Positions 9,636 to 18,558 of a DNA stretch of 64,000 nucleotides are shown here, in pieces. Source of the stretch: Streptomyces sp. A0642 (GTDB taxonomy: Bacteria > Actinomycetota > Actinomycetes > Streptomycetales > Streptomycetaceae); NCBI RefSeq assembly GCF_004795105.1, contig NZ_SSBL01000006.1, positions 62,001-126,000 of the forward strand. Direction: 5' to 3'. A program made the translations under genes and the position numbers. Below the pieces are notes generated by a model. The model was not told the origin of the DNA and made no database searches. It saw nothing but the letters and a program-made list of their open reading frames with translations. The first letter of the stretch is position 1; each line of letters begins with the position of its first letter.

Positions 9636-11486
9636 TCAGTCCGCCGAAGCGGTCCAGCCGTTCGCCTCGATGCGACGGGCGTCGGCCGGTCTGCCCTCGT
9701 CGAAGACCGTACGCCCGCCGTCCTCGACCCGGATCGCGTCCACGTACACCCCGCGGCCGACGTACAACTGGTCCGTGGCGTACCGCCAGCGCAGCACCAA
9801 CTCCGCGCCGCGCCACGGAGCGAGGTCCGCTTCGAGCCGGTGCCAGACCCGGCCGGACCAGCCGGAGACCTTGCCCGCCGGATGGGGTTCGGGCTGCTCG
9901 GGCCCCTTCTGCGCGGCCGGAGCGGTGCTGAAGGGGACCGGTTGCCAGGTGGTCCCCGCGTCCGCCGACGCCTCCAGGAAGAGGAAGTCGGAACCGGGCT
10001 CGGTGTCCCACCACAGCGCGCAGGTCAGCTCGGCCCGCGAGGAGGTGACGGCGACCGGCGGGAGCGCCAGGGTCGCCGACGAGGCGCTCGCCATGCCGGA
10101 GTACCAGGCCGTACGGCTCCGGGCGGGGCGGACCGCGACCGCCCGGGCCATCTGGTTGGCGGTGGCGACGCGCGGCGCGCTGCCGGAGCGCCAGGTGCGC
10201 ACCGGGTGGACCGAGTTGCCCAGCACGATCAGGAACGAGTCCGTCGTCGGGTCGAGGACCAGGCTGGTGCCCGTGAAGCCGGTGTGGCCCGCCGTGCGCG
10301 GGGTGGCCATCGCCCCCATGTACCAGTGCTGGTAGAGCTCGAAGCCGAGGCCGTGCTCGTCACCGGGGAACGCGGTGTTGAAGTCCGTGAACAGCAGGTC
10401 CACCGAGGCGGCTGACAGGATCCGCGCGCGGCCGTAGACCCCGCCGTTGAGCAGGGTGCGGGCGAGGATCGCCAGGTCCCAGGCGCAGGAGAAGACCCCG
10501 GCGTGGCCCGCGACACCGTCCAGGCTGTACGCGTTCTCGTCGTGCACCTCGCCCCAGACCAGTCCCCGCTCCAGCCCGGACCAGGGAAGCCGGGCGTCCT
10601 CGGTCGCCGCGATCTTCGGCTTCCAGGAGGCCGGCGGGTTGTAACGCGTGCGGTGCATCCCGAGCGGAGCAGTGATCTGTTCGCGGAGCAGCACGTCCTC
10701 GGTGCGGCCGGTGATCTTCTCCAGTACCAGCTGGAGCGAGATCAGATTGAGGTCGGAATAGAGATACGCCGTTCCGGGCGGGGTGGCCGGCGCCTCCTTC
10801 CAGAGCAGTTCCAGCTTCCCCTCCCGGGTCGGCGCCTTGTAGAGCGGGATCCAGGCGCGGAAGCCCGAGGTGTGCGTGAGCAGCTGACGGATCGTGATGG
10901 CCTGCTTGCCGCCGCCGGCGAAGTCGGGCAGATACGAGGCGACCGTCGCCTCCAGCTCCAGCGCGCCGCGCTCGATCTGCTGCACGGCCAGGATCGAGGT
11001 GAACAGTTTGGAGACCGACGCCAGGTCGAAGACCGTGTCCTCGGCCATGGGGATCTGCTGGTCCGCAGGGAACTCCACACCGGTGTCGGTCTTCTCGTCG
11101 TACGCGGCATAGCGCACCGCCTTGCCGATCGGCCGGTGCAGCGCCACCGTGCCGCCCCGCCCCGCGAGCAGCACGGCGCCCGCGTACCACGGATGTTTCG
11201 GAGACGCGGCGAGGTATTTCTCCGCCTCGGTGACGAGCCGGTCCAGCGGTTCCTGCAACAGCCCCGCTCGCGCGGCCGAACCGCGCCGCAGCGTCGGCCT
11301 GTTGCGACCCGCCGGCGTCCCCGCCGCGGTGCCTGTACCCATGTCCGACGACCCCGCCCCCGACTCCGTGGCAGACGCCGTCGCCGCGAACGGAATGGGC
11401 GCCAGGGCGAGTGCTCCGCCCAGGGCAAGCATCCCACCGCCCAGCCTCCGCCGGCTGATGCCCCCGCCCGCCGTGTCCTCGGTCAT
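9636..11486 (-). CDS. Tat-exported class C beta-lactamase-fold serine hydrolase with C-terminal jelly-roll domain
   Basis: A 616-residue protein. I chose the ATG at 11486 (GGAAGGGG about 8 nt upstream) over the in-frame GTG at 11573. The Tat signal contains SRRRLGGG around residues 13-20. The serine beta-lactamase/DD-peptidase domain has the nucleophile motif SVSK (DLASVSKLF), a YSDLN motif matching YxN, and a GHTGFTGTS segment in place of KTG. The last 140 or so residues form a second, beta-rich module (WSGRVWHRLEADL, then YVDAIRVEDGG) resembling MAM or immune-inhibitor-A-type jelly rolls. It probably acts on the cell wall or on an extracellular ester/amide. The target is unknown; the added domain is unusual for the family. 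Confidence 0.85.
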   Translation of the reverse strand: MTEDTAGGGISRRRLGGGMLALGGALALAPIPFAATASATESGAGSSDMGTGTAAGTPAGRNRPTLRRGSAARAGLLQEPLDRLVTEAEKYLAASPKHPWYAGAVLLAGRGGTVALHRPIGKAVRYAAYDEKTDTGVEFPADQQIPMAEDTVFDLASVSKLFTSILAVQQIERGALELEATVASYLPDFAGGGKQAITIRQLLTHTSGFRAWIPLYKAPTREGKLELLWKEAPATPPGTAYLYSDLNLISLQLVLEKITGRTEDVLLREQITAPLGMHRTRYNPPASWKPKIAATEDARLPWSGLERGLVWGEVHDENAYSLDGVAGHAGVFSCAWDLAILARTLLNGGVYGRARILSAASVDLLFTDFNTAFPGDEHGLGFELYQHWYMGAMATPRTAGHTGFTGTSLVLDPTTDSFLIVLGNSVHPVRTWRSGSAPRVATANQMARAVAVRPARSRTAWYSGMASASSATLALPPVAVTSSRAELTCALWWDTEPGSDFLFLEASADAGTTWQPVPFSTAPAAQKGPEQPEPHPAGKVSGWSGRVWHRLEADLAPWRGAELVLRWRYATDQLYVGRGVYVDAIRVEDGGRTVFDEGRPADARRIEANGWTASAD

Positions 11487-11508
11487 CCGGAACCCCTTCC
11501 CCATGCCT

Positions 11509-11521
11509 GAAAGTAACTTTC
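11509..11521. promoter_or_regulatory. Palindrome GAAAGT-A-ACTTTC upstream of serine hydrolase
   Basis: Perfect 6-bp arms with a 1-nt centre, 22 bp upstream of the serine hydrolase start on the minus strand. The position suits an operator or overlap with the promoter. The cognate regulator is unknown. Confidence 0.45.
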
Positions 11522-11670
11522 GAAATGTCTTCCGAGTGTGAAACTTCCTGCCGGAACAGCAGGGTACTGTCACCCTCCGCCGACTCGTAGGCCCCCGGAG
11601 TCACAAAGAATCTGACACTGCATCAGGAAATCTCTTCCCTCGGTTGTCGGACTGCGGCATCCTGCCGCCC

Positions 11671-12780
11671 ATGGAGACGGAGCTGAGTCAAAAACTGGGG
11701 ATCGAGCACGCCATCTTCGGCTTCACGCCCTTCCCGGCGGTGGCCGCGGCCATCACCAGGGCCGGTGGATTCGGCGTACTCGGCGCGGTCCGCTACACCG
11801 CCCCCGACGACCTCGCACGCGACCTCGACTGGATGCAGGCACACACGGACGGCAAGCCCTACGGCCTCGACGTCGTCATGCCCGCCAAGAAGGTGGAGGG
11901 GGTGAGCGAGGCCGAAGTGGAGGCGATGATCCCGCCCGGGCACCGGCAGTTCGTCCAGGAGACCCTGGCCAAGCACGGTGTGCCCGAACTGGACGAGGGC
12001 GAGGCGTCGGGCTGGCGCATCACGGGCTGGATGGAGGAAGTCGCCCGCAATCAGCTCGACGTGGCGTTCGACTACCCGATCAAGCTCCTCGCCAACGCGC
12101 TGGGCTCACCGCCCGCCGACGTCGTCGCCCGCGCCCACGACAGGGGCGTTCTCGTCGCCGCGCTGGCGGGAAGCGCCAGGCACGCCCGCCACCACGCGCA
12201 GGCGGGCATCGACGTCGTCGTCGCCCAGGGTTACGAGGCGGGCGGCCACACGGGCGAGATCGCCTCCATGGTCCTCGTCCCGGACGTGGTGGACGCCGTG
12301 GGCCCGCTCCCGGTCCTCGCCGCGGGCGGCATCGGCAGCGGCGAACAGGTCGCCGCCGGACTCGCGCTGGGCGCCCAGGGAGTCTGGCTCGGCTCCCTCT
12401 GGCTCACCACCGAGGAGGCCGACATGCATTCCCGGGCCTTGACGGCCAAGCTCCTCGCCGCGGGCTCGGGCGACACCGTCCGCTCGCGCGCCCTCACCGG
12501 CAAGCCCGCACGTCAGCTGCGTACCGAATGGACCGACGCGTGGGACGACCCGTCGGGGCCCGGCACCCTGCCCATGCCGCTCCAGGGTCTCCTGGTCGCC
12601 GAAGCCGTGTCCCGTATCCAGAAGTACGAGACGGGCGCCCTGCTCGGCACGCCCGTCGGCCAGATCGTCGGGCGGATGAACGCCGAACGCAGCGTGCAGG
12701 CCGTCTTCGACGACCTGACCAGCGGCTTCGAACGAGCCGTCGACCGGATCAACCGCATCGCCGGACGGAGCGCCTCATGA
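11671..12780 (+). CDS. Nitronate monooxygenase family flavoprotein
   Basis: A 369-residue FMN-dependent TIM-barrel of the 2-nitropropane dioxygenase/nitronate monooxygenase family. Family features seen are the N-terminal FTPFPAVAAAITRAGGFGVLG, central VAQGYEAGGHTGE, and VLAAGGIGSGEQVAAGLALGAQGVWLGSL for phosphate and flavin binding. The ATG at 11671 lacks a strong ribosome-binding site; a TTG at 11644 is a weaker alternative. Its stop overlaps the start of the next gene (ATGA), so it forms an operon with an acyl-CoA synthetase. Some actinobacterial homologues belong to steroid or lipid catabolic operons, so the physiological substrate may be a lipid acyl-CoA intermediate rather than a nitroalkane (inference). 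Confidence 0.88.
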   Translation: METELSQKLGIEHAIFGFTPFPAVAAAITRAGGFGVLGAVRYTAPDDLARDLDWMQAHTDGKPYGLDVVMPAKKVEGVSEAEVEAMIPPGHRQFVQETLAKHGVPELDEGEASGWRITGWMEEVARNQLDVAFDYPIKLLANALGSPPADVVARAHDRGVLVAALAGSARHARHHAQAGIDVVVAQGYEAGGHTGEIASMVLVPDVVDAVGPLPVLAAGGIGSGEQVAAGLALGAQGVWLGSLWLTTEEADMHSRALTAKLLAAGSGDTVRSRALTGKPARQLRTEWTDAWDDPSGPGTLPMPLQGLLVAEAVSRIQKYETGALLGTPVGQIVGRMNAERSVQAVFDDLTSGFERAVDRINRIAGRSAS

Positions 12781-14318
12781 ACCAGCCGCCCAACGGCTTC
12801 TGGGCCCAGGCCACCGCCGACCCCGACCGCACGGTCCTGGTCGCCCCCGACGGAGGGACATGGACGGCGGGACGGCTCCACGCCGAGGCCAACCGCATGG
12901 TGCACGGGCTGCGGGCGGCCGGCCTCGAGGAGGGCGACGCCTTCGCGGTCGTCCTGCCCAACGGCGTCGAGTTCCTCACCGCGTACCTCGCCGCCTCGCA
13001 GGCCGGCTTCTACCTCGTTCCGGTCAACCACCATCTCGTCGGGCCGGAGATCGCCTGGATCGTCTCCGACTCGGGCGCCAAGGTGCTCATCGCCCACGAA
13101 CGCTTCACCGAGGCCGCGACCGCGGCCGCCGACGAGGCGGAACTGCCCGCGAGCCACCGCTACGGAGTCGGCGCGGTCGAGGGCTTCCGCCCGTACGCCG
13201 AACTGCTGGAGAACCGTCCGGTGTCGCCCCCGGAGGGCCGCACGCTCGGCTGGGTCATGAACTACACCTCCGGCACCACCGGCCGCCCGCGCGGCATCCG
13301 CCGGCCGCTGCCCGGAAAGCTCCCCGAGGAGAGCTACCTGGGCGGCTTCCTCGGCATCTTCGGCATCAAGCCGTTCGACGGCAACGTCCACCTGGTCTGC
13401 TCACCGCTCTACCACACCGCCGTGCTGCAGTTCGCGGGCGCCGCCCTGCACATCGGCCACCCCCTCGTCGTGATGGACAAGTGGTCGCCCGAGGAGATGC
13501 TGCGGGCGATGGACACCCACCGCTGCACGCACACGCACATGGTCCCCACCCAGTTCCACCGCCTCCTCGCGCTCCCGGAGGAGGTCCGGCGGCGGTACGA
13601 CGTCTCGGCGATGCGGCACGCGATCCACGGCGCCGCGCCCTGCCCCGAGCACGTGAAAAGGGCCATGATCGACTGGTGGGGCCGGTGCGTCGAGGAGTAC
13701 TACGCGGCCAGCGAGGGAGGCGGCGCCTTCGCCACCGCCGACGACTGGCTGAAGAAGCCCGGCACCGTCGGCCGGGCCTGGCCGATCAGTGAACTCGCGG
13801 TCTTCGACGACGACGGACACCGGCTCGGCCCGGGCGAACTCGGCACCGTCTACATGAAGATGAGCACCGGCGGCTTCAGTTACCACAAGGACGAGGGCAA
13901 GACACGGAAGAACCGCATCGGGGACTTCTTCACCGTCGGTGACCTCGGCGTCCTGGACGAGGACGGCTACCTCTTCCTCCGCGACCGCAAGATCGACATG
14001 ATCATCTCCGGCGGTGTGAACATCTACCCGGCCGAGATCGAGAGCGTCCTGCTCAGCCACCCCGCCGTCGCCGACGCCGCCGTCTTCGGCATTCCGCACG
14101 CCGACTGGGGCGAAGAGGTCAGAGCCGTCGTCGAGGCCGCCGAGGGCTATGAGGCGGGTGAGGAACTCGCCGCCGGGATCCTCGGCCACTGCGAGGGGCT
14201 GCTCGCCGGGTACAAGCGCCCCAAGACGCTCGGCTTCATCACGACGATGCCCCGCGACCCCAACGGCAAGCTCTACAAACGGCGGCTGCGCGAACCGTAC
14301 TGGGAAGGGCACGGCTGA
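12777..14318 (+). CDS. Acyl-CoA synthetase (AMP-forming, FadD-like)
   Basis: A 513-residue ANL-superfamily ligase whose ATG overlaps the upstream stop (ATGA). The P-loop-like A3 motif YTSGTTGRPRG is near residue 162, a YYAASEGGG A5-like motif near 308, and the hinge/aspartate motif VGDLGVLDEDGYLFLRDR near 385-402. The A10 catalytic lysine lies in DPNGKLYKRRL near the C-terminus. It would activate a carboxylic acid to acyl-AMP and then acyl-CoA. The chain type is unknown. The partnership with a nitronate-monooxygenase-family protein suggests a dedicated catabolic operon. A long hairpin terminates it. Confidence 0.9.
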   Translation: MNQPPNGFWAQATADPDRTVLVAPDGGTWTAGRLHAEANRMVHGLRAAGLEEGDAFAVVLPNGVEFLTAYLAASQAGFYLVPVNHHLVGPEIAWIVSDSGAKVLIAHERFTEAATAAADEAELPASHRYGVGAVEGFRPYAELLENRPVSPPEGRTLGWVMNYTSGTTGRPRGIRRPLPGKLPEESYLGGFLGIFGIKPFDGNVHLVCSPLYHTAVLQFAGAALHIGHPLVVMDKWSPEEMLRAMDTHRCTHTHMVPTQFHRLLALPEEVRRRYDVSAMRHAIHGAAPCPEHVKRAMIDWWGRCVEEYYAASEGGGAFATADDWLKKPGTVGRAWPISELAVFDDDGHRLGPGELGTVYMKMSTGGFSYHKDEGKTRKNRIGDFFTVGDLGVLDEDGYLFLRDRKIDMIISGGVNIYPAEIESVLLSHPAVADAAVFGIPHADWGEEVRAVVEAAEGYEAGEELAAGILGHCEGLLAGYKRPKTLGFITTMPRDPNGKLYKRRLREPYWEGHG

Positions 14319-14356
14319 GTCCGGCCACGGGCCCGGGGAGCCGGCCGGCCCCGGCG

Positions 14357-14401
14357 GCGCGATCAGCCCCTGGACCACGGCGGTCCAGGGGCTGATCGCG
14401 C
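14357..14401. terminator. Long bidirectional hairpin terminator
   Basis: A 20-bp perfect stem: 14357-14376 pairs with 14382-14401 around a 5-nt ACGGC loop. It lies between the convergent FadD (ends 14318) and penicillin acylase (ends 14413). Confidence 0.9.
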
Positions 14402-14412
14402 GCCGGCCCGGA

Positions 14413-16836
14413 CTACCGGTGCTCGCGCACCCGCACCACCTTCAGCGCGGGCGAACGCGCGATGTCCTTCTCGCAGAACCGCGACGTCACCCAGCGCTCA
14501 CCCGAGTACAGCTCGGTCTGGTCGCTGTAGTGGGGCGACGCCGGATTCGAGGACTGCGCGTACGTGAGCAGCGTGCGCGCCACCGGACAGGGCCCGCCGT
14601 CCCAGCCGACCGCCTGGATGAAGCTGGAGCCGGTCGAGACGTCCGTGTACCCGCCCGCGGCCGCGTCCCACACGCCTTCGGTCTTGTTCCAGATGCCCAG
14701 CGACTCGGTGCCGCCGCCCACCGGGATACGCCGCTCACCCCGCAGCACCGACTGGTGCTCGCCCAGCGGCGCGTCCAGGGCGATGCCCAGGCCCCTCAGC
14801 TCCGCCACCGCGTCGGCGAGAGCGGTCAGGACCCGCGGAGCCGAGGTGTTCAGGGTGTTCGGCGTGCCGACCGGGTCGGCGGGGGAGAAGGGGACCTTCC
14901 ACAGCTCGGCCGCCGGAACCGCCACGGCCCTGCGCCAGAACCGGTCGAAGAGCAGCGCGCCCCGGCTCCCCGTGTCGACCGTCCGGTCCCAGTCGCTCAG
15001 CACCGGGCAGGCCGCCGAGACGTCGACCGGTGCGCCCGTGCTCCCGGTGGCCGTGCCGCCGGGCAGCGCCGCGCAGGCGCGGGCCAGATCGGCTGCGGCC
15101 AGGCCGCCGGCCGGCGCCCGGTTCGCGAACTGCTGGCGCTGGAGGCCGGCGACGGTCAGCCGGCCCTCCGCCGCCATCGCGGACACGTCCTCGACAGCGC
15201 CCCGGGTCCGCAGCGAGCGCGGTGTGCCGATGGTGCCGAAGACACGCTCGTAGCCGGACAACGGGGCGTCGGCGTTGGCCAGCCAGGCGCTGTCGTTGGA
15301 GTTCTCGACGTACGGCGCGTTCTCCACGGTCGGCATCCGGCCCGGGCCGAAGATCCCGGGCTGCACCGCGTCCGGGTCCGAGCCCGGCGCGCAGTCGCTC
15401 CGCGAGCCGTCCAGCACCGCGAGCCCCGACGTCGGGTACGTGGCCCGGCCCAGCGGGGTCGAGCAGCGCTCGGCGAGCTCGTCCGTGATCCTCGGCAGCA
15501 CCTGCGACTGCGAGAAGAGGGTGTGCCCCGAGGAGTCGGCCGCGATCGTGTTGACCCACGGCAGCCCTTGTGTACGGCGCAGCGCCTCCTTGATCCCGGC
15601 CGTGCTGCGGGCCTTGCTGAACCCGAGCGCGGTGTCCCCCGAGCGCAGGTTCACCGCGTTGGGGTCGCCCAGCGCGTACGCGGCCGTGCGCGTCCACGGC
15701 AGCGGCAGGCCCGCGCCCAGCGAGGTGACGACGGGGCCGTAGCGGGTCCACCACTGCGTACGTGTCACCTCCCGGCCGTCCTCGACCGCCACGGTGACCG
15801 CGCGCTTCGTCATCCGCTGCGGCGCCCCGTCCACCAGGTACACGGTCGGATCGGCCGGATCGAGGGTCAGCTGGTGCAGGTTGAGGGTGACGCCCGTGGC
15901 CACCGTGTGGCTCCAGGCGACGTGCGCGTTGTGCCCGATCGACATGGTCGCGGAGCCCAGCAGCGAACCGCCCGCCACGTTCAGCTCACCGGGGATCGTC
16001 TGCTGGGACTGCCAGAACCGCCGGCCGCCCTGCCACGGATAGTGCGGGTTGCCGAGCAGCAGCCCCCGTCCGTTCGCCGTCGTACTGCCGCGGAAGGCCA
16101 CGGCGTTGGACCCCATGTCCGCGTTCTGCGTCGACAGCAGCCGCGCCGCCGCGTCCGCCGCGTCGGCGGGCGACGGTGAAGCGGGCGGGGGAGCTGCCGC
16201 CGGCGTGGCGGCGGGCGGCTGTGCGGCCGTGATGCCGTCGATGCCGCGTCCCTGGCCGCCGAGCACGGAGAGCGCGAAGGCGCGCTCCGCGACGTCGAGG
16301 GCGGTCACCGGACGCACCCAGCGGGCACCCCGGCAGGCCGGGTCGGTGATGCGGTTCTGCGCCAGCCAGGCGTTGTAGCCGGCCGCCCAGCCGCGCTGGA
16401 GGTCCTTCGTCGCCCGGCTCGGCCCGGCCGGGACGGGCGCCTCCAGCAGCTTCTCCACGGTCCGGGTGTCGCGCACACCGCGGAAGTACAGGTCGCTGGA
16501 CAGGTTCTTCGTCGCCGAGGACAGCGAGCCGTCCGGCGCCGCGTCGGGGCCGAAGTACCGCGACCGCTCCCCGCGCAGCGTGACGAAGCCGTCGGCGAGC
16601 GTGCACACCTGGTCGGCGGCCTGCGCCCAGCCGTTGCCGAAGCCCAGATTCGCGTAGTCCCTGGCCACGATGTGCGGTATGCCGTACTCCGTGTAGCGGA
16701 TCACGGCCGAGAGTCCGCCGGCTGACGGATGGTGGGCAGGGGCGGTGTGCGCCGAGGCCGGCGGCAGTGACGCCGACACGGTGAACAGCGCGAGACCGGA
16801 TACGGCGAGGATCATCAGACGGTTCCGGAGAGGCAA
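14413..16836 (-). CDS. Secreted penicillin acylase family (Ntn-hydrolase) amidase
   Basis: About 807 residues. GGGAGG at 16837-16845 places the start at the TTG at 16836; a TTG at 16848 would overlap that site, and the first ATG (16815) is too far from it. A signal peptide ends near ASAHTAPA. The precursor follows the Ntn order: alpha chain, Pro/Ala-rich spacer (around residues 205-232), then autocleavage before Ser243 in DMGSNAVAF, the new N-terminal nucleophile of the beta chain. The oxyanion/Asn region (ENSNDSAWLANADAP) follows. It is most like aculeacin A, penicillin V and acyl-homoserine lactone acylases of streptomycetes, which remove long acyl chains from amides. It is divergent from a FadD that could activate the released fatty acid. 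Confidence 0.92.
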   Translation of the reverse strand: MPLRNRLMILAVSGLALFTVSASLPPASAHTAPAHHPSAGGLSAVIRYTEYGIPHIVARDYANLGFGNGWAQAADQVCTLADGFVTLRGERSRYFGPDAAPDGSLSSATKNLSSDLYFRGVRDTRTVEKLLEAPVPAGPSRATKDLQRGWAAGYNAWLAQNRITDPACRGARWVRPVTALDVAERAFALSVLGGQGRGIDGITAAQPPAATPAAAPPPASPSPADAADAAARLLSTQNADMGSNAVAFRGSTTANGRGLLLGNPHYPWQGGRRFWQSQQTIPGELNVAGGSLLGSATMSIGHNAHVAWSHTVATGVTLNLHQLTLDPADPTVYLVDGAPQRMTKRAVTVAVEDGREVTRTQWWTRYGPVVTSLGAGLPLPWTRTAAYALGDPNAVNLRSGDTALGFSKARSTAGIKEALRRTQGLPWVNTIAADSSGHTLFSQSQVLPRITDELAERCSTPLGRATYPTSGLAVLDGSRSDCAPGSDPDAVQPGIFGPGRMPTVENAPYVENSNDSAWLANADAPLSGYERVFGTIGTPRSLRTRGAVEDVSAMAAEGRLTVAGLQRQQFANRAPAGGLAAADLARACAALPGGTATGSTGAPVDVSAACPVLSDWDRTVDTGSRGALLFDRFWRRAVAVPAAELWKVPFSPADPVGTPNTLNTSAPRVLTALADAVAELRGLGIALDAPLGEHQSVLRGERRIPVGGGTESLGIWNKTEGVWDAAAGGYTDVSTGSSFIQAVGWDGGPCPVARTLLTYAQSSNPASPHYSDQTELYSGERWVTSRFCEKDIARSPALKVVRVREHR

Positions 16837-16986
16837 CGGTCCTCCCAACTCTGCGGGTACGAGCGACGGTTACTCGGGAGTTCGAGATGTCGTGGGCCAC
16901 TCAGCCAGCACTCCCGTACGTCTGTCAACATCCCGGGCGGTATCCAGACCCTTGACCGCCGGACCCGCGCCGCACAGGATCACGCC

Positions 16987-18486
16987 ATGACCGGTGTACG
17001 CAGCAGCACAGTCGACGGCGTCCTGACCCGCAGCGCGCGGCGCGCTCCCGAGCGCACGGCCCTGCGGTACGCCGACCGGACCTGGACCTACCGCGGTCTC
17101 GACGAGGCGGTCAGCACCGCGGCCGCCGTCCTCATGGACGGGCACGGACTGCGCCCGGGGGACCGGGTCGCCTCGTACGCCCACAACTCCGACGCGTACC
17201 TGATCACGTACCTCGCCTGCGCCCGGGCCGGACTCGTGCATGTGCCGGTCAACCAGAACCTCACAGGCGAGGACCTCGCGTACATCCTGAACCAGTCGGG
17301 CAGTTCCCTCGTCCTGACCGACCCGGACCTCGCCGGCCGGGTGCCGCCGGGGCGTCCCGTACGGCCGCTCCGCGACGCGCCCGGCTCGCTCCTGGCGGAA
17401 CTCGGCACTCCGCGCGCCTTCACGTCCGCGCACGAACCGTCGGCCGACGACCTGGTCCAGCTGCTGTACACCTCCGGCACCACCGCTCTCCCCAAGGGCG
17501 CGATGATGACGCACGGCGCCCTCGTCCACGAGTACGTCAGCGCCGTCACCGCGCTCGATCTGCGCGCCGCCGACCGGCCCGTGCACGCGCTGCCGCTCTA
17601 CCACTCCGCGCAGATGCACGTCTTCCTGCTGCCCTACCTCGCGGTCGGTGCCGAGAACACGATCATCGACGCCCCCGACGCGGCCCGGATCTTCGACCTC
17701 GTCGAGTCGGGCCGGGCGGACAGCCTCTTCGCCCCGCCCACCGTCTGGATCGGCCTCGCCAACCATCCGGACTTCGCGGCCCGGGACCTCGGCGGACTGC
17801 GCAAGGCCTACTACGGGGCGTCCGTCATGCCCGTCCCGGTGCTGGAACGCCTGCGCGCCCGCCTGCCGGGCCTCGCCTTCTACAACTGCTTCGGCCAGAG
17901 CGAGATCGGCCCCCTCGCCACCGTCCTCGGACCCGACGAGCACGAGGGCCGGATGGAGTCCTGCGGCCGGCCCGTCCTCTTCGTCGAGGCCAGGATCGTC
18001 GACGAGGACGGCAAGGACGTGCCCGACGGCACGGCGGGCGAGGTGGTCTACCGCTCACCCCAGCTGTGCAGCGGCTACTGGGACAAGCCCGACGAGAGCG
18101 CCGAGGCGTTCCGCGACGGCTGGTTCCACTCCGGCGATCTCGCCGTCCGCGACGCGCAGGGCTACTTCACGGTGGTCGACCGGGTGAAGGACGTCATCAA
18201 CTCCGGTGGCGTCCTCGTCGCCTCCCGCCAGGTCGAGGACGCCCTCTACACCCACCCCGCCGTCGCCGAGGCGGCGGTCGTCGGACTGCCCGACGAGCGG
18301 TGGATCGAAGCCGTCACCGCCGTCGTCGTCCTGCGCGGCGAGGCGACCGAGGCCGAACTCATCGCGCATGCACGCGAGAAGCTCGCCCACTTCAAGGCCC
18401 CGAAGAGGGTCGTGTTCGTGGACGGCCTCCCGCGCAACGCCAGCGGGAAGATCCTCAAGCGGGAGCTCCGCGACCGCTTCGCCTGA
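16987..18486 (+). CDS. Long-chain acyl-CoA synthetase (FadD-like)
   Basis: A 499-residue ANL ligase with all core motifs: YTSGTTALPKGAMM near residue 158, YYGASVMP and FGQSE near 278-306, HSGDLAVRDAQGYFTVVDRVKD near 379-400, and C-terminal NASGKILKREL bearing the catalytic Lys. It forms fatty acyl-CoA. The start is the ATG at 16987, divergent from the acylase with 150 bp between them. The pairing suggests capture and activation of acyl chains set free by the secreted acylase (inference). Confidence 0.9.
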   Translation: MTGVRSSTVDGVLTRSARRAPERTALRYADRTWTYRGLDEAVSTAAAVLMDGHGLRPGDRVASYAHNSDAYLITYLACARAGLVHVPVNQNLTGEDLAYILNQSGSSLVLTDPDLAGRVPPGRPVRPLRDAPGSLLAELGTPRAFTSAHEPSADDLVQLLYTSGTTALPKGAMMTHGALVHEYVSAVTALDLRAADRPVHALPLYHSAQMHVFLLPYLAVGAENTIIDAPDAARIFDLVESGRADSLFAPPTVWIGLANHPDFAARDLGGLRKAYYGASVMPVPVLERLRARLPGLAFYNCFGQSEIGPLATVLGPDEHEGRMESCGRPVLFVEARIVDEDGKDVPDGTAGEVVYRSPQLCSGYWDKPDESAEAFRDGWFHSGDLAVRDAQGYFTVVDRVKDVINSGGVLVASRQVEDALYTHPAVAEAAVVGLPDERWIEAVTAVVVLRGEATEAELIAHAREKLAHFKAPKRVVFVDGLPRNASGKILKRELRDRFA

Positions 18487-18558
18487 CCGGACCGGCCCCT
18501 CGCCCTCCCCCTACGCCCGGGGTCGCTCGAACGCTGCCCCGGGAGCCTCGGCCGTCTT

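Noticed and set aside
9408..10415. Plus-strand frame through the intergenic repeats into the serine hydrolase
   Set aside because: The collagen-like translation arises from GC-rich repeats and antisense sequence; no start signal.
11644..11670. TTG start extending the nitronate monooxygenase by nine residues
   Set aside because: No better ribosome-binding site than the ATG, and the extra residues (SDCGILPP) are not family-like.
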